From R-RK-3 sp963842775 (GTDB taxonomy: Bacteria > Pseudomonadota > Alphaproteobacteria > Rhizobiales > Rhodomicrobiaceae), in the NCBI GenBank assembly GCA_963842775.1, contig CAWJHQ010000015.1, positions 124,001 through 188,000 on the forward strand: DNA of 64,000 nt, given 5' to 3'. The position numbers and the translations under genes were made by a program. The notes beneath the pieces are model-generated. The model was not told the origin of the DNA, ran no database searches, and saw nothing but the letters and a program-made list of their open reading frames with translations. Below, one piece after another: positions 1 to 8,271 of this stretch; positions within the stretch are counted from its first letter, which is position 1, and each line of letters opens with the position of its first letter.

Positions 1-274
1 TGCGGTCCTGCTCGGTGAGCGGCTGCCGCTGATCGGCTTGTTCGGGGCAGCGCTCCTCTTCGCCGCTTCGCTGCTCGTACAGCTTGCGCCCCGCCCCAAG
101 AGCACTGACACATTCACTTCGTTTACGTGCCAGCGCCCTAGTTCTTTGTTTGTGCATCAATTTTACCAAACTCCGGCTGTAGCCTCCGTTTGGATCGATG
201 CACCTGGGGATCGGCGACGCCTAAATCTCGATCAGCGCTGCGCCATGAAGCGCTGGCCGGGCATCAGCTCATAA
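1..274 (+). CDS. DMT/EamA-family transporter, C-terminal end (partial)
   Basis: The frame is open from base 2, so the gene begins upstream of the window. The visible start reads VLLGERLPLIGLFGAALL followed by a hydrophobic helix and a basic end (APRPK), which resembles the last transmembrane helix of EamA (drug/metabolite transporter superfamily) permeases, where a GE-R/L-P motif precedes the final helix. After about residue 35 the sequence looks non-biological and runs on to overlap the convergent GST gene by some 40 bases, so either the true stop is lost through an indel or the tail is unselected. The substrate cannot be told. The family assignment rests on one helix only. Confidence 0.4.
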   Translation, partial: AVLLGERLPLIGLFGAALLFAASLLVQLAPRPKSTDTFTSFTCQRPSSLFVHQFYQTPAVASVWIDAPGDRRRLNLDQRCAMKRWPGISS

Positions 275-880
275 GGATCGACCCAGCCGGGCATGGCTTT
301 GATCCGCTGCCGCCAGGCGTCGATATTGGGATGCGTTTCCTTGACGTCGAAGCCCATCTCTTCGGGCGGATAGAAGATATATCCCGCCATCGAAATGTCG
401 GCGATGGTCAGGCGCGGCCCGGCGACGAAGGCTTGCGATGCCAGATGCTTGTCGACGATCGCATAGGCTGCATCGAGCCGTCCGCGCAGGAATTTCAGCA
501 CGTTCGGGTCGGGCGCCTGCGGCATGAAGGAGTTCATGAAGCGGTAGATCGCCAGGAAATTCGTGAATTTGTGGTTGTCGAAAAACATCCAGCGGAGCAC
601 TTCCAGCTCCTCGTTCTCGTCCTGCGGGCCAAACTTGCCGAAATGGCGCGACAGATAGGTGAGGATGACGCCCGATTGGGACAGCCGCCTGCTCGCCATG
701 TTCGAGAACGGGCGCCTCGCCCAACTCGTTCACCGCTTCCCGCCATGCCGGATCGCGGGTCTGGCCGTTAAAGAAATCGACCTGGATCGGCTCCCAATCC
801 GCGCCTGATAGCGCCAGCATCAGCGCCGCCTTATAGGAATTTCCCGACTGTGCAAAACAATGCAGCTTGAACTCGGCCAT
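232..880 (-). CDS. Glutathione S-transferase family protein (one frameshift)
   Basis: The N-terminal thioredoxin-fold half starts MAEFKLHCFAQSGNSYK at the ATG at 880 and contains the NELGEAPVLEHG segment typical of the GSH-binding cis-Pro region (E-x-P-V-L). It then leaves frame; the next frame continues RLSQSGVILTYLSRHFGKFG, the expected continuation (QS-x-x-I), into the helical C-terminal domain ending at 232. The total length of 649 bases is 3n+1, so one extra base lies at about 685-690, in the CAGGCGGCTG tract. With the shift repaired the protein is about 215 residues, normal for a cytosolic GST that conjugates glutathione or reduces disulfides. The substrate is unknown. It lies convergent to the DMT gene. 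Confidence 0.75.
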
Positions 881-1126
881 GCGGCGTTCCCCTTGATGCT
901 CTTTCGGTGACCAAAGGTAACATTGGCGAACCGTCGACGCCATTCGGCTCTGCCTCGGCGGACGGGCGGGCGAGGCGCGCATCGTTGACGTCATCCGAAA
1001 GGGTGATTTCAGCCGTTGCACATGCGTGGTTAAGACTCCGTTCAACATGATCCTGGAGGCGCGGCCGTAATGGGACGGCGGGCCGGGGCGGGCGCGCCCT
1101 GGCCGGGCGCATGAGGAGACGTCAAG

Positions 1127-1723
1127 ATGATCGCATTGAAATCGCCCTTCAGGCCGGCGACGCGTGCAGATGCAGCCGAACTCGCGGAACTCGCCAATTT
1201 CGCCGGTGAAGGGCTGCCGCTGTATTTGTGGGAACGTATGAAAGCACCTAGTGAAACGGCCTGGGAGCATGGTCGCGGGAGGGCTGAGCGCGAAACCGGC
1301 TCGTTTTCCTATCGCAACGCCGTTATCGGCGAGATCGGCGGCAAATGCGCGGCCTGTCTCATCGGCTATCCACAGCCGGACGAGCCCGAGCCGATCGATT
1401 ATGACACCATGCCGCCGATGTTCGTGCCGCTGCAGGAGCTGGAAAACCTGGCGCCCGGCACCTGGTACGTGAATGTGCTTGCCGCCTATCCCGAATATCG
1501 GAGCCTGGGCTTTGGAACGCGGCTTCTGGGCATCGCGGAGGATATCGCGCGCGAAAACCGCAAGACGGGCCTCAGCATCATCGTGTCGGATGCCAATCAT
1601 GGAGCGCGGCGGCTCTATCTGCGATGCGGCTATCGCGAGGCCGGCGAGCGCCGGAAGGTCAAGGAAAGCTGGGAGAATGAAGGCCGTAGCTGGGTGCTCC
1701 TGACAAAGGGCATCCGGCTCTGA
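1127..1723 (+). CDS. GNAT-family N-acetyltransferase
   Basis: This is a 198-residue single-domain protein. The acetyl-CoA pyrophosphate-binding motif A is visible as YRSLGFGTRLLGIAED (about residues 125-140; R/Q-x-x-G-x-G/A), preceded by the beta strand WYVNVLAAYPEY, and followed by a motif-B-like ARRLYLRCGYRE. The start ATG at 1127 has GAGGAG (1110-1115) about eleven bases upstream. It should transfer an acetyl group from acetyl-CoA to an amine; the acceptor is not predictable. It is followed closely by the tetR-paaI pair on the same strand, which may share a transcript. Confidence 0.75.
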   Translation: MIALKSPFRPATRADAAELAELANFAGEGLPLYLWERMKAPSETAWEHGRGRAERETGSFSYRNAVIGEIGGKCAACLIGYPQPDEPEPIDYDTMPPMFVPLQELENLAPGTWYVNVLAAYPEYRSLGFGTRLLGIAEDIARENRKTGLSIIVSDANHGARRLYLRCGYREAGERRKVKESWENEGRSWVLLTKGIRL

Positions 1724-1772
1724 ACCCGGTTCGCGCTTGACTGGAGTAAAAATCTAGAGCCATGCTCCGGCC

Positions 1773-2369
1773 ATGGCACCGCACACCAAAGACCGTATAC
1801 TCGACGCCGCCCTGACCTTGTTTCTCGAACAAGGGATGGCGGCGACCCGGATCGGCCAGATCTGCAAGCAGGCCGGGGTTTCCAACGGCAGCCTGTTTCA
1901 TTTCTTTCCTAGCAAGGAAGCGATTGGAGTGGCGCTCTATGTCGGCGCCATCGCCTCCTATCAGGCCGCGCTCATCGGCGAATTGGCTGAACCGCGCCCG
2001 CCCGCCAGAATGCTGCGCGCGCTGGTCCTGTCGCATTGGGATTGGGTGTTTGCCGAAACGCCGCGCGCCCGCTTTCTCTTCCTGCAGGGTCCGCCGAGCT
2101 GGCACCCGGATGCCGACGCGCAGATTCAGCAGCACAATGCGCGCGCTCAGCAAGCCCTCGCCGAATGGCTGGATGCGCCGTCTCAGCGCGCCGCCTTGCG
2201 CGACATTCCCCTCGACGCCTTCACGCCGATCCTGCTCGGCCCTTCGATGATGGCCACGCGTGCCTGGCTGCGCGCGCCCGTTCCTCCGCCAACGACGTAC
2301 CATGTCAGCCTGTTCGCCGACGCGGCCGTGCGTTCGCTACTGAAGGACAACCCCGATGACCGAAGCTGA
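1773..2369 (+). CDS. TetR/AcrR-family transcriptional regulator
   Basis: This 198-residue protein has the TetR DNA-binding domain at residues about 8-55: the first helix ILDAALTLFLEQGM, then TRIGQICKQAGVSNG as the helix-turn-helix, then SLFHFFPSKEAIGVALY, which ends the recognition region. The rest is a helical ligand-binding and dimerisation domain. It probably represses its own operon and is released by a small ligand. Its 3' end overlaps the next gene (PaaI thioesterase) by 14 bases, so the two are translationally coupled and the thioesterase is a likely target of regulation. Confidence 0.85.
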   Translation: MAPHTKDRILDAALTLFLEQGMAATRIGQICKQAGVSNGSLFHFFPSKEAIGVALYVGAIASYQAALIGELAEPRPPARMLRALVLSHWDWVFAETPRARFLFLQGPPSWHPDADAQIQQHNARAQQALAEWLDAPSQRAALRDIPLDAFTPILLGPSMMATRAWLRAPVPPPTTYHVSLFADAAVRSLLKDNPDDRS

Positions 2370-2802
2370 ATTCGCCCCCATCGATGAAGCAATCCGCAAA
2401 GCGCTCGCCGCTCAAGGGTTCATGCAGCTCGTCGGCGCGAAAATCGACCTGCTGGCGCCCGGCAGGGCGGTAATGAGCCTGGAACGCCGCGACGAAGTGC
2501 TGCAGCAGCATGGATTCTTCCATGGCGGCACGGTCGCGTTTCTGATCGACAACGCCACGACGACCGCGGCGGGCACGACAATAGACCGGCACACCCACAC
2601 CTGTCTTACCGCCGAGTACAAGCTCAATTTCATTGCGCCAGGCAAGGGTGAGCGGTTGGTCTGCGAGGCAACGGTAATCAAGCCTGGACGCCGCCTGGCT
2701 GTGGTCGAGGCGAAGGTCTATTCCCATGAGGGCGATAAGGCGGCCTTAACGGCTGTGGCGCTTGCGACAATCGCGGTGATCGAGCGCCAGGCGGTCGCTT
2801 AG
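2356..2802 (+). CDS. PaaI-family hotdog thioesterase
   Basis: This 148-residue protein has the hotdog-fold thioesterase pattern of the PaaI family: QHGFFHGGTVAFLIDNAT at about residues 50-68 (HGG then a D/N on the long hotdog helix), a central YKLNFIAPGKGERL strand pair, and VVEAKVYSHEGDKAALTAVALAT near the end (described here in parts). Members hydrolyse acyl-CoA thioesters such as phenylacetyl-CoA or other aromatic and medium-chain acyl-CoAs. The physiological substrate cannot be read from sequence. It overlaps the upstream TetR regulator, which suggests it is induced by an acid or acyl compound sensed by that regulator. Confidence 0.8.
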   Translation: MTEAEFAPIDEAIRKALAAQGFMQLVGAKIDLLAPGRAVMSLERRDEVLQQHGFFHGGTVAFLIDNATTTAAGTTIDRHTHTCLTAEYKLNFIAPGKGERLVCEATVIKPGRRLAVVEAKVYSHEGDKAALTAVALATIAVIERQAVA

Positions 2803-2890
2803 AGAGCGGGCGCGGCCGTCAACAGGCTTCCCTTTCCTCGCTGCCGGCCGCAGAACATGTCCGGTCGGGGATCGAAGGGGAAGCTGCATT

Positions 2891-3571
2891 TTGTGCCAGG
2901 ACTGTCTCGTCGCCGCGCAAGGCTTCGGCCTCGGCGCAAGTCTCATCGTCGCCATCGGCGCGCAGAATATCTTCGTGCTGCGGCAGGCGCTGATGCGCCG
3001 GCATGTGCTGCCGGTGGCGCTGTTCTGCGCGCTGACGGACGCGGTGCTGGTCGTCGTCGGGGCGCTCGGCCTCGGCGCGGTCGTGAAGGACTCCCGCACC
3101 GGACTGCTCATCATCGCGCTGGCGGGCGCCGGGTTCCTGTTCTGGTACGGCGTCAAGGCCCTCCGCCGCGCGCTCGCCCCGTCCGCGCTCACCGCGACGG
3201 TAAACGGCCCCTCCGACCTGCGCGGCGCATTGCTCACAGTGGCGGCGGTGAGCTGGCTCAATCCGCATGTCTATCTGGATACGGTGGTGCTGCTCGGCGG
3301 CATTTCGGCGAGCTACCCCGCCGGCCAGCAAGTCTGGTTCGTCATCGGAGTGATCGCCGCGAGCTTTTCCTGGTTCTTCGCCCTCGGCTATGGCGGGCGG
3401 GCGCTCGCTCCGCTGTTCCGCAAGCCCGCCGCCTGGCGGATTTTCGACCTCGGCGTCGCGGCGATCATGTGGCTGATCGCGGCGCGGCTGGCGATGCTGG
3501 CGCTCTCCTTTCAGACTGAGACGCCCGCGACACGCGGCAAACCGGCGCCTGATCCGTGGTCGATGAAATAG
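2891..3571 (+). CDS. LysE/ArgO-family amino-acid exporter
   Basis: This 226-residue inner-membrane protein has six predicted helices. The family signature is near the start: a glycine-rich helix leading to IVAIGAQNIFVLRQAL (the IGAQN-x-FVLRQ motif of LysE/ArgO). A second conserved block is SWLNPHVYLDTVVLLG (about residues 117-132; NPH-x-x-x-D). It should export a basic amino acid such as arginine or lysine. No ATG is available; TTG at 2891 is preceded by AGGGGAAG (about 2876-2883) and gives an N-terminus of family length. Its last about 60 bases overlap the decayed NTF2-like gene on the other strand, and the C-terminal tail (QTETPATRGKPAPDPWSMK) is not family-like. Confidence 0.85.
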   Translation: MCQDCLVAAQGFGLGASLIVAIGAQNIFVLRQALMRRHVLPVALFCALTDAVLVVVGALGLGAVVKDSRTGLLIIALAGAGFLFWYGVKALRRALAPSALTATVNGPSDLRGALLTVAAVSWLNPHVYLDTVVLLGGISASYPAGQQVWFVIGVIAASFSWFFALGYGGRALAPLFRKPAAWRIFDLGVAAIMWLIAARLAMLALSFQTETPATRGKPAPDPWSMK

Positions 3572-3905
3572 CGCCAGGAGCCGTCCGGCTACCGGCGCAG
3601 AACCTCGCAGGAGCTGCCCGAACGCACGACCCTACCGTCCTCGTCGACCCTGTAATCCACACGTGCAAGTGCGATCCCGTCCTGCTCGAAGCAGAAATTA
3701 TTGGCCTGGCAAACGCAGCGGTCGCTCCATTCCCCGCGCATAATGGGCCCTGATGGCATCCTTGCCAGACACGGTCTGCTCGCCGGAGCCGTAACGCAGG
3801 ACCGCGCCGTCCTCATAGAGTGACACCAGCCCGTCAAGGTCGCGCGCACTGTAAAATCGGGCGAAGGCTTCACACAGATCCTGTGCCTGACATGATTTTC
3901 GTCAT
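3511..3905 (-). pseudogene. SnoaL/DUF4440 (NTF2-like) gene, broken
   Basis: A strong ribosome site (GGAGGAAATAGG) precedes an ATG at 3905, but the frame soon closes. Three reading frames must be joined: MTKIMSG, then QDLCEAFARFYSARDLDGLV through KDAIRAHYARGMERPLRLP, then FCFEQDGIALARVDYR through SSCEVLRR. At 3589-3591 a TAG interrupts what reads on as PDGSWRYFIDHG. The joined product, about 130 residues, looks like a small NTF2-like protein of the SnoaL/DUF4440 type (YEDGAVLRYGSGE with the usual early AFARFYSARD helix). The length of 395 bases is 3n+2, fitting two one-base insertions plus one nonsense change. Sequencing error may explain the shifts; the stop makes true decay possible. Confidence 0.5.
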
Positions 3906-3960
3906 TCCTATTTCCTCCGCGAGTTTGTTGCGCCTGTAACCATTAGAATGCGGCGTTTTT

Positions 3961-4020
3961 CCCGCAAAGCGGTGAATGCCCTAAAAGCTTGCGGGTTAGT
4001 AGGAAATGACGCTAGCGTCA
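3961..4020 (+). promoter_or_regulatory. Inverted repeats upstream of the ABC transporter operon
   Basis: Two symmetrical sites precede the ATPase gene. A spaced inverted repeat CCCGCAA (3961-3967) / TTGCGGG (3989-3995) could form a hairpin, and a perfect 14-base palindrome TGACGCTAGCGTCA lies at 4007-4020, 47 bases before the start codon. The palindrome has the size and symmetry of a dimeric repressor operator. No regulator gene next to the operon identifies the factor, so the role is inferred from position and symmetry only. Confidence 0.35.
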
Positions 4021-4066
4021 GGGGCGTTACTCTGTATTGCGAAAACGAATTCGCCGAGGGCCGATC

Positions 4067-4873
4067 ATGGGTTTAGACGCGGAGCCATCATCTCCAGCCG
4101 ATCCCCGCCGGTCCTATTTGAGCGTGCAGCAGATCCATAAGCGCTTTGCCGAGCTGGAAGTGCTGAAGGGCGTGTCGCTCGAAGCCTCGCAGCACGAGGT
4201 GGTGTCGCTGATCGGCGCGTCCGGCTCCGGCAAGAGCACGCTATTACGCTGCATCAATCTGCTCGCAATTCCCGACGAGGGCGACATCTGGATCGATGGT
4301 GTCCGGATGCCCTTGTCCGAGGCGAATGGCAGGCCGCGCCGCATCGTCGACGAGAAGGCCGTGCGGCTCTTGCGGGCGCGACTCTCCATGGTATTCCAGA
4401 GCTTCAACCTGTGGTCGCACAAGACCATTCTGGAAAACGTCATGGAGGGGCCGGTGCAAGTGCTGAAGGCTCCCAAGCCCGACACCCGCGCCAAGGCGGA
4501 AGCGCTGCTGGAGCGCGTCGGCATCGCGGAAAAGCGCAACGCTTATCCGTCGCAGCTTTCCGGCGGCCAGCAGCAGCGCGCCGCCATCGCCCGCGCGCTC
4601 TGCATGGAGCCGAAGATCCTGCTTTTCGACGAGCCGACCTCCGCCCTCGATCCCGAACTGGTCGGCGAGGTGCTGAAGGTCATGCGCGACCTGGCGCTGG
4701 AAGGCCGAACGATGCTGGTCGTCAGCCATGAAATGAGTTTCGTGCGCGAGGTTTCGAATAAGGTTATCTTTCTGCATAAAGGACGGATCGCCGAAGCCGG
4801 CACGCCCACCGAGCTGTTCCTCACGCCAAAGACCGAACCCTGTCAGAAGTTTCTGTCCAACATCCGGCCATGA
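4067..4873 (+). CDS. Polar amino-acid ABC transporter, ATP-binding subunit (HisP type)
   Basis: This cytoplasmic ATPase powers an importer of the histidine/octopine/arginine class. Walker A is GASGSGKST (about residues 47-55), the Q-loop lies in MVFQSFNLWSHKTILEN, the signature is LSGGQQQRAAIARAL, Walker B is ILLFDEPTSALDPE, and the H-loop is VVSHEM. The NLWSHKTILENVMEGPVQVL stretch is characteristic of HisP/OccP-like subunits. I chose ATG 4067 (MGLDAEPSS) although the frame is open from 4037; both give a short extra N-terminus. The gene heads a four-gene operon (ATPase, binding protein, two permeases). The exact substrate within basic or polar amino acids is not decided by sequence. Confidence 0.9.
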   Translation: MGLDAEPSSPADPRRSYLSVQQIHKRFAELEVLKGVSLEASQHEVVSLIGASGSGKSTLLRCINLLAIPDEGDIWIDGVRMPLSEANGRPRRIVDEKAVRLLRARLSMVFQSFNLWSHKTILENVMEGPVQVLKAPKPDTRAKAEALLERVGIAEKRNAYPSQLSGGQQQRAAIARALCMEPKILLFDEPTSALDPELVGEVLKVMRDLALEGRTMLVVSHEMSFVREVSNKVIFLHKGRIAEAGTPTELFLTPKTEPCQKFLSNIRP

Positions 4874-4925
4874 CAATTCCAGCGTCACCAAATCCCGCCT
4901 AACTCCATCCTAGAAAGGGTTTTCC

Positions 4926-5675
4926 ATGCGCATTGCCAAAGGACTGATTTTCGCCTCGCTGCTCGCCGCCGGCCTCATCGCCGGGAGCGCGGCCCAGGCT
5001 CAGGACACGATCAAGATCGCCACGGAAGGCGCCTACCCGCCCTTCAACGGCAAGGACGCAAGCGGCGAACTGGTCGGCTTCGACCTCGATATCGCCAAAG
5101 CGCTATGCGAAGAAATGAAAGCGAAATGCGAGATCGTCGCCCAGGATTGGGACGGCATCATCCCCGGCCTCGAAGCCAAGAAATACGACGCGATCGCCGC
5201 TTCCATGTCGATCACCGACGAGCGCAAGCAGAAGGTCGATTTCACCGACCGCTATTATTCCAATCACCTCCGCATCGTCGCCAAGAAGGGCTCCGGGGTG
5301 ACCGGGCCGGACGGTCTTGTCGGCAAGACCGTTGGCGCGCAGCGTTCGACGGTCTCCGCCACATGGGCCGAGGACAAGCTCGGCCGCCGCTCCACCGTAA
5401 AGCTCTACGATACCCAGACGGCAGCCTATAGCGACCTCGAAGCCGGACGCCTCGACGCGCTGGTCTCCGACGTCTATCCGGCCTTCGACTGGCTGAAGGA
5501 CAAGCCCGGCTTCGAATTCGTCGGCGAGAAGATCGACATCGACGACAAGATCGGCATCGCGGTGCGCAAGGGCGACCCGCTGCGCGAGAAATTGAACAAG
5601 GCGCTCGCGACGATCCGCGCGAACGGCACCTACGCCAAGCTCAACGCCAAATATTTCCCCTTCGACATTTATTGA
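4926..5675 (+). CDS. Polar amino-acid ABC transporter, periplasmic substrate-binding protein
   Basis: This 249-residue protein starts with a Sec signal peptide (MRIAKGLIFASLLAAGLIAG, cleavage near AQAQ-DT). The mature part is an SBP family 3 protein: IKIATEGAYPPFNGKD then GFDLDIAKALCEEMKAKCE, DWDGIIPGLEAKKYD and MSITDERKQKVDFTDRYY, all hallmarks of HisJ/LAO/octopine binding proteins. The aspartate in GFDLDIA and the arginine in TDERK are the usual contacts for the amino acid alpha groups. It delivers substrate to the two permeases that follow. A good ribosome site (AGAAAGGG) precedes ATG 4926. A stem-loop follows the gene, a usual device for keeping binding protein levels above permease levels. 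Confidence 0.9.
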   Translation: MRIAKGLIFASLLAAGLIAGSAAQAQDTIKIATEGAYPPFNGKDASGELVGFDLDIAKALCEEMKAKCEIVAQDWDGIIPGLEAKKYDAIAASMSITDERKQKVDFTDRYYSNHLRIVAKKGSGVTGPDGLVGKTVGAQRSTVSATWAEDKLGRRSTVKLYDTQTAAYSDLEAGRLDALVSDVYPAFDWLKDKPGFEFVGEKIDIDDKIGIAVRKGDPLREKLNKALATIRANGTYAKLNAKYFPFDIY

Positions 5676-5706
5676 TCGGGCCATGCGGGCCGGACGAAAA
5701 CCCGGC

Positions 5707-5739
5707 TATGCCGTGCGAGGATTTTCCCCGCACGGCATA
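5707..5739 (+). promoter_or_regulatory. Intercistronic stem-loop between binding protein and permease genes
   Basis: A perfect 11-base-pair stem, TATGCCGTGCG (5707-5717) with CGCACGGCATA (5729-5739), encloses an 11-base loop. It lies 32 bases after the binding-protein stop and 41 before the permease start, with no U-run after it, so it looks like an mRNA-stabilising or partial-termination hairpin rather than a full terminator. Such hairpins are common after binding-protein genes in ABC operons. Confidence 0.6.
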
Positions 5740-5780
5740 TTGCCATGGGATGAGGCCGATGCGATGAAACGGTTGGCCCA

Positions 5781-6505
5781 ATGACATACACGGCCGCGAG
5801 CATCGGTCTGCTGACCTGGGGCGATACGGGCTGGGGCGACGAGCTGTTCAGGGGCACGCTGGTGACGCTGCAACTGGCGGCCTGCGCGCTGGTCCTTGGC
5901 CTCGCCCTCGGTCTCCTGCTGGCGGCGGCTAAACTTTCGGCGAATGCCGCGCTCCGGTGGAGCCGGCGAAATCTACATGGCGTTCATTCGCGCGACGCCC
6001 GAATTCCTCATCCTCTTGCTGTTCTATTACGGCATCGAACGTGCGGTGCAGGGCGTCTTGACGCTTGATCGGTCTCAGCGTCGCGTTCGAAATGCCCCGC
6101 TTTCTCGCGGCGGTGATCGGGCTTGCCGCGATTTTCAGCGCCTATGCGGCGGAAGTGTTTCGCGGCGCCTATCTCGCCATTCCAGTCGGCCAGATCGAGG
6201 CCGCGACCGCCTGCGGCATGTCGCGCTGGCAGATATTTTCGCGCATCAGGCTGCCGCAAATGTGGCGCTTCGCCATTCCGGGGCTCGGCAATCTGTGGAT
6301 GGTGCTGCTGAAGGACACGTCGCTCGCGGCGGTGATCGCCGTCGACGACCTTTTGCGCCAGGCCAAGATCGGCAGCGAAACGACGCGCGCGCCGCTAACA
6401 TTCTATGTCGCCGCCGGCGTGATTTATCTCGTGCTCACCGGTCTGTCCGATATCGCCCGCGACCGCCTGGAACGCCGGGCGCGGCGCGGCATGGCGGGGG
6501 CATGA
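5781..6505 (+). CDS. Polar amino-acid ABC transporter permease, HisQ type (two frameshifts)
   Basis: Three frames must be joined. Frame one gives the N-terminal helix with WGDELFRGTLVTLQLAACAL (the RGTLVTL motif of HisQ/HisM permeases), frame two gives GEIYMAFIRATPEFLILLLF (the YMAFIRATP-x-L region), and frame three gives GLSVAFEMPRFLAAVIGLAA and the EAA coupling loop FRGAYLAIPVGQIEAATACG. Shifts lie near 5955 and at about 6066, where CTTGATCGG should read CTGATCGG. The length of 725 bases is 3n+2, matching two single-base insertions. Repaired, it is about 240 residues with five or six membrane helices. It pairs with the next permease to form the channel. Sequencing insertions are the likeliest cause. 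Confidence 0.8.
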
Positions 6506-6508
6506 GCG

Positions 6509-7258
6509 ATGAGCGCCATCGGCACCCTCTACACCAACGGCAAGATCTGGGTTTCCGACAATCTCTGCGAGCTGATCGGGCCGCTGACGCCCGGGCTGTT
6601 CGCGACCTCCTGCTCACGCTTCGCCGACGGATTTTTCATCACCGTCGAACTCCTGGTGCTGTCAACGCTGATCGGCTTCGTGCTCGCCGTTCTGCTGGCG
6701 CTTGCGCGCACCTCGAATGTCGCGAGCCTTTCGTTGCCCGCCTACGCCTACACTTATGTATTCCGCGGAACGCCGCTGCTCGTGCAGCTTTGGGTGTTCT
6801 ATTACGGTTTCGGGGCGCTGGGCGCGGAGGGCCTCGGACCGTTCTGGCTACTGTTTCGCGACGCCTATACGGTGGGGCTGATCGTGCTGACCATCAACAC
6901 CGCTGCCTATGCGGCGGAGATCTTCCGGGGCGGCATCGCCAATGTCGCACCTGGCCAGGTCGAGGCGGCGACGGCGATGGGCATGAGTTGGTGGACGACC
7001 ATGCGGCGCATCGTACTACCGCAGGCGTTTCGGATCGCGTGGCCGGCCTACAGCAACGAGGTCGTGCTGCTATTGAAGGGCAGCGCACTGGTTTCGACCA
7101 TCACGGTGCTCGACCTGATGGGCCAGACGCGGACGATTTTCGCCCGCAGCTACAGCCTCGACATTTTCATCTATGCGGCTGTACTCTACCTCACGCTTTC
7201 CGCGACGCTTACGGTGCTCCTGCGCTGGATCGAGGCGCGCATGCGGCTGCCGGGATAG
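6509..7258 (+). CDS. Polar amino-acid ABC transporter permease, HisM type
   Basis: This intact 249-residue inner-membrane permease begins three bases after the stop of the HisQ-type gene. It shows FADGFFITVELLVLSTLIGF in the first helix, the YVFRGTPLLVQLWVFYYG motif (RGTP-x-L-VQL) typical of the His/Glu/Arg permease family, and the EAA loop EIFRGGIANVAPGQVEAATA with GMSWWTTMRRIVLPQAFRIA, which docks on the ATPase. It forms a heterodimeric channel with the upstream permease. It is the last gene of the operon; tRNA-Pro follows after about 130 bases. No clear terminator was found between them. Confidence 0.9.
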   Translation: MSAIGTLYTNGKIWVSDNLCELIGPLTPGLFATSCSRFADGFFITVELLVLSTLIGFVLAVLLALARTSNVASLSLPAYAYTYVFRGTPLLVQLWVFYYGFGALGAEGLGPFWLLFRDAYTVGLIVLTINTAAYAAEIFRGGIANVAPGQVEAATAMGMSWWTTMRRIVLPQAFRIAWPAYSNEVVLLLKGSALVSTITVLDLMGQTRTIFARSYSLDIFIYAAVLYLTLSATLTVLLRWIEARMRLPG

Positions 7259-7386
7259 GACGGCAACGGTTGGAGCGGGCCTATTGACGTATTGCCGCCC
7301 CATGTTCGCTGCCGATTGGAGCCGGCTTGCTTTTTGCTTGCCATCGACTGTGAAAATTGTGAGAAACAACCTATTCATCAAAGGAT

Positions 7387-7463
<77 letters not shown>

Positions 7464-7954
7464 ATTAAATCAATGACTTAATGGCTCCGCACCCGGCAAA
7501 GCCGCAATGAAACCGGAAGAGAACGCGGAAGTCTGTTCGCGCCTGGCGAGTCGGGCGTCTGCTGCGCCAAGCGTAGCCGATCGACCGAGGATCTCCGAAG
7601 CCTTCGAGAAGCATGGTTCCGGATAGCACCCGATCCTGAAAATGTGCACCGGCGTTGGAGCTGATTTCATGGACGCAGTGCGAAGAAGAATTCGAGGGTG
7701 GACGAAAGGATGGACATCTGCCCCGACTGCGCTGGCTGCCCCTCAGCCGCCGGGTGGCGGCCTTCACTTCGACAACGGTGAGCGGTATCGGGGGGCAGCT
7801 CCACTCCGTGGATTGTCAATTCCCCCGAAGACCTACCCTGCTTTGGCGGCCACCGGCGCATACAGCGAACTGCTGCGGAAATGGAAATATTGCTGGCTGG
7901 CTTGGGTTCTTGTGGGCCTTGGCGACTGAGCCCTCACGTCCGCGAACGGTGTTA
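7464..7954. other. Gene-free stretch between two tRNA genes
   Basis: About 490 bases separate tRNA-Pro and tRNA-Leu. Short open frames exist on both strands, but none has a recognisable domain, a good ribosome site or protein-like composition. tRNA 3' ends are common integration sites, so I looked for an integrase gene or a repeated tRNA-Pro tail (GCAAGTTCAAATCTTGCC) downstream and found neither. I see no convincing feature here. Confidence 0.5.
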
Positions 7955-8039
7955 TGGTGCGGTCGAGAGGACTCGAACCTCCACGAGTTGCCCCACAGCG
8001 ACCTCAACGCTGCGCGTCTACCAGTTCCGCCACGACCGC
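7955..8039 (-). tRNA. tRNA-Leu (anticodon GAG)
   Basis: Read on the minus strand from 8039, acceptor GCGGTCG pairs with CGACCGC, the D arm contains AACTGGTAGACGC, the anticodon stem CAGCG/CGCTG carries loop TTGAGGT with anticodon GAG, a long variable arm follows as expected for leucine tRNA, and the T arm has GGTTCGAGTCC. Discriminator A and an encoded CCA end at 7955. The length is 85 bases. It decodes CTC/CTT leucine codons. Confidence 0.95.
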
Positions 8040-8271
8040 ACAATTTGCGCGCCTAGCCTCAATCGCCCTTAAAGCCTATATGCTTTGAGATAAAGGACGC
8101 ACCAGCGCGCTGGAGGTATTTAGCAAAGGGGTTGAGCTATTGCAAGCGGGCCTTGCGAGGCAATCCCACGAGGGGGAATGGTGGGCGGCCGCAACGTACG
8201 CGGGGCTAGATCGTCGCGGGCCGCACCGCCAACGCTTGACAAGGCAGACGATCTCACAAGGGAGTTTCAAT

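Noticed and set aside
7655..8056. Plus-strand frame encoding a peptide with GREDSNLHELPHSDLNAARL
   Set aside because: This is the well-known false translation of the reverse complement of a leucine tRNA gene; the tRNA at 7955-8039 explains it.
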